From assembly GCF_039542225.1 (NCBI RefSeq), contig NZ_BAABHS010000010.1:238514-302513 (forward strand): 64,000 bases of DNA. Direction: 5' to 3'. This DNA comes from Yinghuangia aomiensis. GTDB lineage: Bacteria > Actinomycetota > Actinomycetes > Streptomycetales > Streptomycetaceae. Numbering within the stretch: the stretch's first letter is position 1; each line of letters opens with the position of its first letter. Under the pieces are notes generated by a model that made no database searches, had not been told where the DNA came from, and worked only from the letters and a program-made list of their open reading frames with translations. Below, piece after piece: positions 15,104 to 23,152 of this stretch. The position numbers were made by a program, and so were the translations under genes.

Positions 15104-16159
15104 TTGGCTGCTCACTCGACGGGTATCGCACGCTGCCGCCTGGCCGTGGACCTCGGAGCCGCCCGCACCCGCATCGCCGTGCGCGACGAGGGCCTCATCG
15201 TCGACGCCCCCAGCGTCCTCGCCCTCGACACGCGCACCGGCGACATCGTCGCGGCCGGCGAAGCCGCGGCGGCGATGCGCGGCCGCGGCGCACCCCACGT
15301 CCGGGTCGTCCACCCCCTCGAAAACGGCATCGTGGCCGACCCCGACCAAGTCGGCGTACTGCTGCGCCACCTCGCCGGCCGCCGTCCACGTTTCTTCGGC
15401 CGCTGGCGCCGCGCCCTCGTCGCACTCCCGTGCGGCAGCGGCCCGGCGGGCCGCCGCACCGCCGCCGCGGCCCTCGCGCCCCTCGGCGTCCGCCACGTCG
15501 AGAGCATCCCCGCACCGCTGGCCGCCGCGGTCGGCGCGGGCATCCCGTACCACCAGGCCGAAGCCTCGCTGTCCGTCGTGTGCGGCGCATCCGCCACGCA
15601 GGCCGCGATCATCGCCGACGGGGCCGTCGTCGACCACGACATCGTCGCGGTCGGCGGCGACGCGGTCGAACGCGCCATCACCGAACACCTCCGCGCCGCC
15701 TACGGCGTCGTCCTGCCCCGCCGCGAGACCCCCAGCCTGTTCGCCCGCCTCGGCCCCGGCACCTGCGAACTCGGCTACGTCCCACTCCGCTGCTGGGACC
15801 TGCGCAGCGCCAGCCTCCGCACCATCGACGTCGACCTCGACACGCTCCGCGCGGCCGTCGACCGCCCGGTCGGCATGGTCGTCGACGCGGTCCGCCGCGT
15901 CCTGGGCCGCTGCACCCCCGAACTCGTCATCGAACTCGCCGACCGCGGCATCGTCATGGCCGGTGGCCTGGCCGCCCTCCCCGGCATGGACGCCATGGTC
16001 CGGGACGCCGCCGGTGTCCCGGTGCACGTCGCCCCGGACCCCGCCAACGCCGTCGTCCGCGGCCTCAGCCACCTCCTCGACACCCGCGCCCGACCCGAGC
16101 CGAACGACCGCGGCGCGCTGCCGCAGGCGCCGGAGAGCCGGGAACTGGCTTACGACTGA
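15104..16159 (+). CDS. MreB/Mbl-like actin-fold protein
   Basis: The 351-residue protein has the actin/Hsp70 fold signatures of MreB in degenerate form. Phosphate-1 is LAVDLGAARTRIAV, followed by DAPSVLALDTRTGDIVAAG and a VRVVHPLENGIVADPDQV segment close to the MreB 'RPLKDGVIADF' motif. VALPCGSG corresponds to the MreB 'VPxG' strand, VVAVGGDAVERAI to its GGDxFD loop, and VMAGGLAALPGMD to the adenosine motif GGGALL. TTG 15104 is preferred, as GGAGG lies 6 nt upstream. No mreC, mreD or rodA genes follow. In streptomycetes MreB paralogues act in spore-wall synthesis; a comparable role here is inference. Confidence 0.78.
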   Translation: MAAHSTGIARCRLAVDLGAARTRIAVRDEGLIVDAPSVLALDTRTGDIVAAGEAAAAMRGRGAPHVRVVHPLENGIVADPDQVGVLLRHLAGRRPRFFGRWRRALVALPCGSGPAGRRTAAAALAPLGVRHVESIPAPLAAAVGAGIPYHQAEASLSVVCGASATQAAIIADGAVVDHDIVAVGGDAVERAITEHLRAAYGVVLPRRETPSLFARLGPGTCELGYVPLRCWDLRSASLRTIDVDLDTLRAAVDRPVGMVVDAVRRVLGRCTPELVIELADRGIVMAGGLAALPGMDAMVRDAAGVPVHVAPDPANAVVRGLSHLLDTRARPEPNDRGALPQAPESRELAYD

Positions 16160-16680
16160 TGGGGTGGGTGGGTGGGTGACTGTGCGGGGCGCGGCGCCGG
16201 GACCGCTGGGGGTGTCTGGTGCGGTGCCGGTGAGCTCGCGTTGCGGGGGCTGCTGCGTTCGGGTTCGGGAAGGGGGGCGACTGCAGGCGCTGCCGCCGAC
16301 TTCGAAGGTCCGAACATCGGGGCGAGTTCGCCGCGCGGCGGCAGGCGCTTTCTTCGAGAAGGGCTGGTCATGCCGCAGATCCGGATCGAAGGCCGGATTC
16401 TCTGAGCACCCGAACTTGAGCGGACTCAGGTTTCCGGGGGTGTACCAGTGCGCGGGTCACCAAAGTCGGCCGTCTCGTCGCCGACGAAGGTGAGTGCGTT
16501 TCTGCCTATCCCCAACACATCCAGCAGGATGTCGGGTGCTCCGTCAGCATCAGCGTGGTCACGATGCGAGAAGACCGGGCCTTGCGCGTCGAGTGGGTCG
16601 AGCCATGGCGTGGGCGGGGCCGGGCAGGACGATGTAGACGCCGCTGCCGGGAGCGGTTTCCCGGGAGAGTGCTCGCGATC
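16160..16680. other. 521-bp region with no confident gene
   Basis: Apart from the G-quadruplex at its left end, nothing is firmly assignable. On the minus strand, 16426 to about 16600 encodes a protein-like stretch with HADADGAPDILLDVLGIGRN followed by ALTFVGDETADFGDPRTG. It may be the tail of a lost gene, but has no start or ribosome-binding site. Confidence 0.4.
16161..16176 (+). other. Four-tract G-quadruplex motif just after a stop codon
   Basis: GGGGTGGGTGGGTGGG begins 2 bp after the TGA of the MreB-like gene. Four G-runs separated by single T residues is the canonical arrangement for a very stable parallel quadruplex, in the coding-strand DNA and in the mRNA. It may act in 3'-end formation or termination in place of a hairpin. 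Confidence 0.7.
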
Positions 16681-16917
16681 ATGACGACGAAGCCGGACAC
16701 CTACCGGATCACGATGTTCGCCGACGGTGACGAACTCCTCCGCAGGGACGCGCCGTTCCTCCGGTATCCCGGGTCGACCCCGAACCTGCGACCGAGTACC
16801 GGGCAGGTCGAGCACGTCACAGTCCTCGAACCCGACCCCGAGGGCGTCGTCCTGGGCGGCGTGCAGCAGGTCCACGTCCGAGTCGCCCCGCGCTACGGCT
16901 TCCGCGCGGCCCGGTAG
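16681..16917 (+). CDS. Small hypothetical protein, 78 residues
   Basis: ATG 16681 is preceded by GGGAGAG about 10 nt upstream. The product begins MTTKPDTYRITMFADGDELL and ends QVHVRVAPRYGFRAAR. Codon use is typical of the genome (nearly all G/C third bases), supporting real coding. It is predicted alpha/beta without membrane segments or a signal, and no family was recognised. It lies alone, facing the large unknown gene on the other strand. Confidence 0.55.
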   Translation: MTTKPDTYRITMFADGDELLRRDAPFLRYPGSTPNLRPSTGQVEHVTVLEPDPEGVVLGGVQQVHVRVAPRYGFRAAR

Positions 16918-17023
16918 CACCGTGTTCGGGGCACTCTCCGTATCTGCACGAGGCGGGCCGTATCAAGCGGCCGATCGGTAGTGCGGGAACGCGTCGAGGT
17001 GGGGCGCGACGTCCCGGCGGAGG

Positions 17024-18610
17024 TCACAACCCCGGAGAATCGCGGGGTATCCGCTCGGTCCCTTTGTCTCGTTGTGTGACCCATCGGCGTACTCGGCTGC
17101 CGAACCCGGTGCCCTGCCCGCCGGCGGCCGCGATGTCCGGCTTCGTCGCCCGCATCGCCACCCGCACCGCAGGCAACCCTGCCACCGCGGTTTGCGTCCG
17201 TGCCCGCGCGGTCGTTGATGCGAGGCTGGAGGCGTGCGTCTTCGCGCGGGCGAGCATCTGGCGGCCGCGGCGCACCATGAAGTTCCGTTCGTACGGCGAA
17301 GGCTGCTCGCCGTTCTGGATGCGGGCGTATGTCGCCATCGCCCGGCGCTCGCCTGCGCCCGCTGCTTGGTACACACGGTCCAGGGCGACCGTCGAGATTG
17401 CGGCGTCGATGTAGGGGCGCGGGTCAGCGGCGGCGCGGGCGGTGCCGCGACCAGTTGGCCGGGCCCGGCGCGCGTCGAGGGTTTCGATCCGCAAAGGACC
17501 GCCCACGTAGGCGTATATGCCGATCTCTTCCGACGTGCGTCCGGCTCGGGGTGCTTCGTGCGGCCCCACGGTCTCCCGGTCGGGAAAGGCTGCGCGTTCT
17601 TCCGGGTATCCGATGTGGCCGACGTAGAACTGGTAGGCGATCAACCCGGTCGCTTTGGCCGCTGCGCCCGACGGTGCGATGCTGGCACCGCGTGGAAGAA
17701 TGCCCTTGGCGTCGAGCACGTTGACAGCTATCTCGGCGATGGTGTCGAGTTGCTCGGTCGGCGCGTTTCTGAGTTGCTCGGTGGCGAGCACGGCGTCAGT
17801 CAGCGCGGTCTGCTTCGTTCCGGGGTTCGAGCCGCCCGGATCGTGGCCGGCAAGATCGAGAGCCACGCGTACACGGGCTTGGTGCATCACCGTACTATCC
17901 CGGGCTGTGGGCATGGAGGCGTATTCGGACGGGGGCGGAGCCCCGAAGCCGAGTGCCCAGCCACGGTGCGGGGCCTGCAGCATCGACTCGGTGTCGGCCT
18001 CCACTGGAATGCCATATGCGGCCAGGATCCGGCCCGCTACCATCGCGCGGGCTCCGCGGGTGACCACCCCGTCCATACCGGCCGCCGGGTCCGTCGCTGC
18101 GGCGACGACCGTCCGTGCGGCGTTGCGGAACGCGTCCCATTCTGCCTGCACCGGCAGATCCGCAGGCTCCAGGCGGACGCTCGGAGCCACGTCGAACAAG
18201 CCACGGGACTTCTCCGCCAAGGCCACGACGCCCGCACCGATCCTGCCCAGCAGAGGGTTGGCAGTGGCATCAGGAGTACTGCCGGCCGGCCTGTTCGCCG
18301 CCAGCCGCAGGACCCCCGCCTGGAACTCGGCGTCCACATCGACGCCGAACGCGTCTCGGAACTGCGCCCGCAGTCGGAGAAGCTCTTGTTCGGCCAGATT
18401 GCGGTCCGGGCCGCCGGTCTCGATTACTTTGGCGACCCCGGCTAAGGCACCGGCGAAGCGCACGATGCCCCCGTACAGGTCACGGGTCACCTGGATCCCG
18501 AAGTGGGTGTGGGTGTCGGCCATGAGCCGTGTACCCGCGGGGATCGCCAGGCCGAACGACGATCCCACACCGCCTCCGAACATGTTGCACCGACGCCAGG
18601 TGACCGCCAT
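17024..18610 (-). CDS. Unrecognised 528-residue protein
   Basis: A long frame with consistent protein-like composition but no recognised family. It opens with MAVTWRRCNMFGGGVGSSFG, then a helical N-terminal part with GGIVRFAGALAGVAKVIE and LAEQELLRLRAQFRDAF. The middle is Ala-rich (FRNAARTVVAAATDPAAGMD; GARAMVAGRILAAYGIPVE), followed by the alpha/beta stretch AKATGLIAYQFYVGHIGYPE. A basic C-terminal tail carries AMATYARIQNGEQPSPYERN, FMVRRGRQMLARAKTHA and many Arg/Thr residues. There is no signal peptide, clear membrane helix or nucleotide-binding motif. Alternative starts are ATG 18583 and ATG 18523. Flanking genes are also unknown, so it is part of an accessory stretch. Confidence 0.6.
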   Translation of the reverse strand: MAVTWRRCNMFGGGVGSSFGLAIPAGTRLMADTHTHFGIQVTRDLYGGIVRFAGALAGVAKVIETGGPDRNLAEQELLRLRAQFRDAFGVDVDAEFQAGVLRLAANRPAGSTPDATANPLLGRIGAGVVALAEKSRGLFDVAPSVRLEPADLPVQAEWDAFRNAARTVVAAATDPAAGMDGVVTRGARAMVAGRILAAYGIPVEADTESMLQAPHRGWALGFGAPPPSEYASMPTARDSTVMHQARVRVALDLAGHDPGGSNPGTKQTALTDAVLATEQLRNAPTEQLDTIAEIAVNVLDAKGILPRGASIAPSGAAAKATGLIAYQFYVGHIGYPEERAAFPDRETVGPHEAPRAGRTSEEIGIYAYVGGPLRIETLDARRARPTGRGTARAAADPRPYIDAAISTVALDRVYQAAGAGERRAMATYARIQNGEQPSPYERNFMVRRGRQMLARAKTHASSLASTTARARTQTAVAGLPAVRVAMRATKPDIAAAGGQGTGFGSRVRRWVTQRDKGTERIPRDSPGL

Positions 18611-18859
18611 CGGGTTTCCGCCGCGCGACCGAGCATCTCAGGCACGCCACGGCCGCGCACATCCGCACATCAAGGGCCTGCGCGAAGCGGACACACGCCG
18701 GCCCGCTTGAACCGTGGCATGTCGCCGATCACATCAGAAACGTCACCCTCGCGCGCGTGGCCTGTCCAGAACGTGCAATCGGGGCCGTCGGAACTGACCT
18801 GGACCGTCTCGTTCAGGTCGGGGTGACGCGGACGGCGACCTCGTGTTGCCCGACCGGGA

Positions 18860-19384
18860 GTGACTCAGCCGCTTGGCGTGCTGCGCCCGTCGCGCGCCCT
18901 CTTTCTGCCTCCGCGCCGCACTATCGCCAGTCGTGGCCGGCTTCGGCGCTGGCTGCCTCGCAGTTCCGACGACGACAACATCTCTTCCGTGTACGCCGAG
19001 ATTGCTCGGCGTCTTGGCTGGCTGGTGCCCGATCGTGTGCTCGACGCTGTGTCGTATGCCTCGATGCGCGAGAACGTGAGCGACTGGGCGGCTCAGGATC
19101 GGGTGTGGGGTGATGTCACGGCGGGGTTCGGGCCGCCCTCGATCCAGTTCGGCGGGACGAACCCCTTGTACGGGAAGACACTCGGCTACCTGACCGAAGA
19201 CGTCGAGGAACCTATGGTGTTCTTCCACTTGTGGAACGGCCGCGATGACGAGGAGTCCTGGCCGCCGGAGTACGCCGAGCCGCTGCTCCTGGCGGTTCGG
19301 CTCGGCGACGGGCCTTTCGGTGACACGTTCACCCTCACCTCGGAGGGCCGACGCCGTAGGCCTGCCCCCTCGCTGTTCTCGTAG
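18860..19384 (+). CDS. Hypothetical protein, up to 174 residues
   Basis: The C-terminal two-thirds look like genuine protein: VYAEIARRLGWLVPDRVLDA, VSYASMRENVSDWAAQDRVW, GGTNPLYGKTLGYLTEDVEE, PMVFFHLWNGRDDEESWPPE and LLLAVRLGDGPFGDTFTLTS. The first 40 residues are Arg/Pro-rich and may be noncoding; an in-frame GTG at 18989 is an alternative start. The acidic, Trp-containing composition resembles small immunity-type or uncharacterised cytoplasmic proteins, but no family is assigned. A weak stem CCGTCCG/CGGACGG (19391-19397 and 19420-19426) follows the stop. Confidence 0.5.
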   Translation: MTQPLGVLRPSRALFLPPRRTIASRGRLRRWLPRSSDDDNISSVYAEIARRLGWLVPDRVLDAVSYASMRENVSDWAAQDRVWGDVTAGFGPPSIQFGGTNPLYGKTLGYLTEDVEEPMVFFHLWNGRDDEESWPPEYAEPLLLAVRLGDGPFGDTFTLTSEGRRRRPAPSLFS

Positions 19385-19454
19385 GAGGAGCCGTCCGAGC
19401 CTCGGGAGGTGTGCGCTGCCGGACGGACTCGTCGACCGGCGGGGTTTGGGAATT

Positions 19455-20339
19455 TCACGCGTCCCTGCGGCATAGGGCGATGCTGCCGCAGGTGAGCGCG
19501 GCGGCTGCGTACAAGGCCAGGACGCCCAGGCCTGGCCAGGGGGCTATGGGGAGAGCGTCGAGGTGGTGGGTGGCGGTGATGGATTGGCCTGCGGAGGCAG
19601 GGCCGAACGTGCGGATGTTGTCCTGCCAGGTGGGGCTGTTGACGAAGCCGGCAAGCAGGGGGAAGACGTACAGCAGGCCCAGTGCGGTGGTGATGGCGCC
19701 TGCGGTGTCGCGGAGGAGGAAGGCCAGTCCGAGGCTGAGGAGGGCGATCGCGACCAGGTAGAGGACCGCGCCGATGGCGGCGCGGGCCGTTGCGCCGTCG
19801 GTGAGGGAGATGGCGGGGTGGGCGAGCTTGTGGCCGCGGGTGGGCAGGATGAAGCGGGCGGCGAGGAGTGATCCGCCGACGGCCGGTACGGCGGTCGCCG
19901 TGGTGATGCCGGCGAGGAGCACTGCTTTTGCGGCCAGGACTCGGAGGCGGTCGGGTATGGCGGTGAGGGTCGTGTGGATGGTGCCGGTGGCGTATTCGTT
20001 GCAGGCCATCAGTACGCCGAGGACAGCCACGATGGCTTGGCCGATCCAGAGGCCGGTGAGTGCGGTGCGGACCTGATCCGGGTCGCAGCTGCCCGGAGGA
20101 GGGCAGTGTTCGGACGACAGGGCACCGGTTGCCGCCGCCCCCGCGGCAACGGTGGCTGCGGTGATGGCGGCGAGGAGCCACCATGTGCTGCTGAGGGTGC
20201 GGAGCTTGGTCCACTCGGCGTGGACGGCCGCGGGGAAGAGACGGAGCGGGTGCTGCCCGCGATGTGTGTGGTCGGGCGCCCGGGGGACGGCTGCCCGGGG
20301 CCGGTGGGCGGAGGAACGCTCGGTGATGGGCGCGGGCAT
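19455..20339 (-). CDS. ABC-2 type transporter permease
   Basis: The 294-residue membrane protein has the ABC-2 permease pattern of actinobacterial exporters. An HAEWTKLRTLSSTWWLLAA start carries the conserved EWTKLRT box and first helix. About five more helices follow (ALTGLWIGQAIVAVLGVLMA; LAAKAVLLAGITTATAVPAV; AAIGAVLYLVAIALLSLGLA; TTALGLLYVFPLLAGFV; GLGVLALYAAAALTCGSIAL) with CNEYATGTIHTTLTAIPDR in the cytoplasmic loop. ATG 20339 lies 5 bp past the stop of the preceding permease; a GTG at 20348 overlapping that stop is the alternative. With the second permease and ATPase it forms one exporter. Confidence 0.88.
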   Translation of the reverse strand: MPAPITERSSAHRPRAAVPRAPDHTHRGQHPLRLFPAAVHAEWTKLRTLSSTWWLLAAITAATVAAGAAATGALSSEHCPPPGSCDPDQVRTALTGLWIGQAIVAVLGVLMACNEYATGTIHTTLTAIPDRLRVLAAKAVLLAGITTATAVPAVGGSLLAARFILPTRGHKLAHPAISLTDGATARAAIGAVLYLVAIALLSLGLAFLLRDTAGAITTALGLLYVFPLLAGFVNSPTWQDNIRTFGPASAGQSITATHHLDALPIAPWPGLGVLALYAAAALTCGSIALCRRDA

Positions 20340-20344
20340 GGGGG

Positions 20345-21916
20345 TCACACCTTCCGTCGCCGCAACTGCCAGACGGCGAGGGCGAGCAGGACGGCGGTGT
20401 AGGCGGCGAGCACGCCGAGGCCGGCGTAGGGGCCGTAGGTGTAGCACCCCTCCTCGGGAAGGCAGACGTTGTCGACTTGGGGCACCCGGTGCGTGGTGTT
20501 CTGGATGGAGAACCCGGCCATCGGCGTGGACTGGACGAGGAACCGGGCAGCGCCCAGGGGGAGTCCCGAGATCAGGATCTGGGGCAGCACCATGACCACG
20601 ACGACCACGGCGATGCCTGCCGCGGTGTTGCGCAGCAGCGTCCCGACCGCGAGAGCGCAGACCGTGACCAGGGCCATCAGAACGCCGGTGCCCACCAGGG
20701 CGCGCAGTACCGAACCGTCGGACCACCTGGCCTCGGGGAACATGGGCGGCTTGAAGCCGTTGCCGCGGAGGATGCCGCGGGTGATGCCGAAGGACACCAG
20801 GGCCGCGAGGAGCCCGGCCACGAAGGTGACGGCACCCAGGACCACCGCCTTGGCGGCGAGCACGCGCCCGCGCCGGGGGCTGGCGGTGAAGGTCGTGAGG
20901 ATCATGCCTCGGCGGAACTCGGCGGTGATGAACAGGACGCCGAGTGCGGCCAGCGGTATGAGCCCGGTCATCGTGCCGCGGAGACCTTGCTGGACCGGGT
21001 CCATATCCGGCTCGAGCGGGGCGATGTCGCCGGCGGCCGTGATGGTGTACGTGCCGTTGTCCGCAGTCGACGTGTTCGACGGCATACCGGGGAACGGGCC
21101 GTTGGGGGAGGAGGCAGCGCGCCGGACGTCGTCGGGGCGCAGCGTGCCGGTGACCCTGCCGTCTGCGGTGTAGTGGTCGAAGGTGGCCGTGGCCATGCCG
21201 AGTTCGCCGTTGACCTCGGTGGACGAGAACGAGCGGTTCATGGTGACGGCTTCCGGCGAGGTGGTGAACATGCCGACCTCGATGGTGTCGGACAGCCCGG
21301 CCGGCTTTGCCGAGCCGACCTTGTGCCAGGTCGCGCCGTCGGTGGATTCGTATCCGGTGAGGAGCGCGCCGGTGCGGGTCAGACGCAGCCAGCGCGGGGC
21401 GGCCGTGCCGGCCGAACTGCCCGCGGTGTCGCCGGTGAAGTCGTGTTGGAAGCGGACGCCGTGCCCCGGGGTGAGCATGATGGCCGCATATCCCGTGCCG
21501 GGCACCGTGGAGGCCTTGGCGATCAGCCCGGCCTTGGTCCACGGGGACAGGATCGGCGGACGGTCGGCATTCCGGCCCGGTGCCGGGACGATGCCGGCGA
21601 CCCGCACGGTCACCGATCCGTCGCCGGTGAGCGACTGGTGGACGAACCGGAAGTTGTCGCGCACCGTGGTGCCGTCGGCGGAGACGGCGATCGTGTCCTC
21701 GCCGCCCGAGGTCTGGTTGCCTTGGGCGCTGAGCAGGGACGCCAGGATCGTCGCCAGCACGGCGCCGAGCAGCGTCAGCGACCAGCGCCGCACGGTGCGC
21801 AGCTTCGTCCACTCGGCGTGCAGCAGCTGCCGGAATCCGTCGCGGCCGCGGGACAGAGGCGAGGTGTAGCCGGTCGGCTGGGGATGCGGCGATGCGGTCG
21901 TTTCGGTGGTGCTCAT
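20345..21916 (-). CDS. ABC-2 permease with large extracytoplasmic beta-sandwich insert
   Basis: This 523-residue permease begins like its neighbour (LLHAEWTKLRTVRRWSLTLL). Between the first and second helices it carries about 270 extra residues predicted to be extracytoplasmic and beta-rich: SLTGDGSVTVRVAGIVPAPG, APRWLRLTRTGALLTGYEST, DGATWHKVGSAKPAGLSDTI and EVGMFTTSPEAVT. This resembles concanavalin/laminin-G-like (DUF1349-type) domains. The remaining helices then follow (AALGVLFITAEFRRGMILTT; AAKAVVLGAVTFVAGLLAAL; LVTVCALAVGTLL; AAYTAVLLALAVWQLRRRKV). Ordinary family members are about 250-300 residues. It starts 1 nt after the ATPase stop. The insert may sense or bind an extracellular ligand. 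Confidence 0.87.
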   Translation of the reverse strand: MSTTETTASPHPQPTGYTSPLSRGRDGFRQLLHAEWTKLRTVRRWSLTLLGAVLATILASLLSAQGNQTSGGEDTIAVSADGTTVRDNFRFVHQSLTGDGSVTVRVAGIVPAPGRNADRPPILSPWTKAGLIAKASTVPGTGYAAIMLTPGHGVRFQHDFTGDTAGSSAGTAAPRWLRLTRTGALLTGYESTDGATWHKVGSAKPAGLSDTIEVGMFTTSPEAVTMNRSFSSTEVNGELGMATATFDHYTADGRVTGTLRPDDVRRAASSPNGPFPGMPSNTSTADNGTYTITAAGDIAPLEPDMDPVQQGLRGTMTGLIPLAALGVLFITAEFRRGMILTTFTASPRRGRVLAAKAVVLGAVTFVAGLLAALVSFGITRGILRGNGFKPPMFPEARWSDGSVLRALVGTGVLMALVTVCALAVGTLLRNTAAGIAVVVVVMVLPQILISGLPLGAARFLVQSTPMAGFSIQNTTHRVPQVDNVCLPEEGCYTYGPYAGLGVLAAYTAVLLALAVWQLRRRKV

Positions 21917-21917
21917 G

Positions 21918-22865
21918 TCAGTCTTCCCCCGGGTGGTGGGCCAGGGCGGAGTCCCCGGCGGCGTGGAACTCGGTGCTGTCGCGGGTGAGTTCCATATAGG
22001 CCTCTTCGAGGGTCGCCCGATGGGCGCTGACCTCGGAGAACGGGATCGTGTGCGTGGTGAGCAGCGCGATGACGCGTTCGGCCGGCAGGTCGGTGACGGT
22101 CAGCGTGTCCCGCCCGGTGGCGGCCACGGCGGCGCCCTCGCCGGTCAGGACGGCGATCGCCTGGACGCGTGCTTCGGTGCGGACCGCGACGCGGTTTCCG
22201 GAGGCCGCGGCCAGCAGCTCCGCGACACCGGTTTCCGCGACCAGGCGCCCGCGCCCGACCACGACGAGATGGTCGGCGCTGTCCTCCAGTTCGCTCATGA
22301 GGTGGCTGGAGATCAGGACGGTGCGCCCCTCGGCGGCGAGGGAACGGAGCAGCCCGCGTATCCACCGGATCCCCTCCGGATCGAGCCCGTTGACCGGCTC
22401 GTCGAGCAGCAGCACCGGTGGGTCGCCGAGCAGGGCGGTGGCGATGCCCAGGCGCTGCCGCATGCCGAGCGAGTAGCCGCCGGCGCGCCGTCGCCCGGCC
22501 GAGGCGAGCCCTACCAGTTCGAGGAGTTCGTCGACTCGTCGGGCGGACAGGCCGTGCGAATGCGCGAGCCAGAGGAGATGGTCGCGGCCGCGCCGGTTCG
22601 GATGGATCGCGCCCGCATCGAGCAGCGCACCCACCTCGTACAAGGGGGTGCGCAGCGCGCGGTACGGGCGTCCGCCGATGTGCGCGTGCCCGCTGTCGGG
22701 GAGGTCGAGCCCGACGAGCATGCGCATGGTCGTCGACTTGCCGGCGCCGTTCGGCCCGACGAAACCGGTGACGTGGCCTGGGCGTGCGGTGAACGAGAGC
22801 CCGTCCACGGCGGGGGTCTGGCCGAACCGCTTGTGCAGCCCGGAGACTTCGATGGTCGTGTCCAT
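21918..22865 (-). CDS. ABC transporter ATP-binding protein
   Basis: The 315-residue ATPase has every expected motif in order: Walker A GPNGAGKST (about residue 37), a Q-loop region near GALLDAGAIHPNRRG, the signature YSLGMRQRLGIATALLG, Walker B VLLLDEPVNGLDPEG and the switch His in SSHLMSE. A C-terminal extension of about 90 residues is typical of DrrA/BcrA-like export ATPases, which drive ABC-2 permeases for antibiotic, lipid or peptide efflux. It is the first gene of a tightly spaced ATPase-permease-permease operon and is divergent from a histidine kinase/response regulator pair that probably controls it. Confidence 0.93.
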   Translation of the reverse strand: MDTTIEVSGLHKRFGQTPAVDGLSFTARPGHVTGFVGPNGAGKSTTMRMLVGLDLPDSGHAHIGGRPYRALRTPLYEVGALLDAGAIHPNRRGRDHLLWLAHSHGLSARRVDELLELVGLASAGRRRAGGYSLGMRQRLGIATALLGDPPVLLLDEPVNGLDPEGIRWIRGLLRSLAAEGRTVLISSHLMSELEDSADHLVVVGRGRLVAETGVAELLAAASGNRVAVRTEARVQAIAVLTGEGAAVAATGRDTLTVTDLPAERVIALLTTHTIPFSEVSAHRATLEEAYMELTRDSTEFHAAGDSALAHHPGED

Positions 22866-23152
22866 GGCAGCGAGATTAGGAAGCCGGAGGGGTCCGGGTC
22901 GTCACGCGGGAGAGCAATCTTTGGCGTCGCGGGCGCGAGTGACGTTCGGCCGGGGGCGTAGCTCACACGAGGGACAGGAAAGATCTCTCCCAGGGGTGAC
23001 GACGGTGGCGTTGCCGTCCCGAAAGAATGGCTGCTCCCCACCGATAAGCCGCACGACCCCCCGCACGAGACCCCACTCGGCACGGACATCGACACCGGCT
23101 GCGACGCCGGCGTAGGCGAGAGACGGCCCGGACAAGAGAGGAGGAAACCGCA

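Noticed and set aside
16448..16684. Plus-strand 78-codon frame before the small hypothetical gene
   Set aside because: No ribosome-binding site; Ser/Gly-rich composition; it runs into the better-supported gene starting at 16681.
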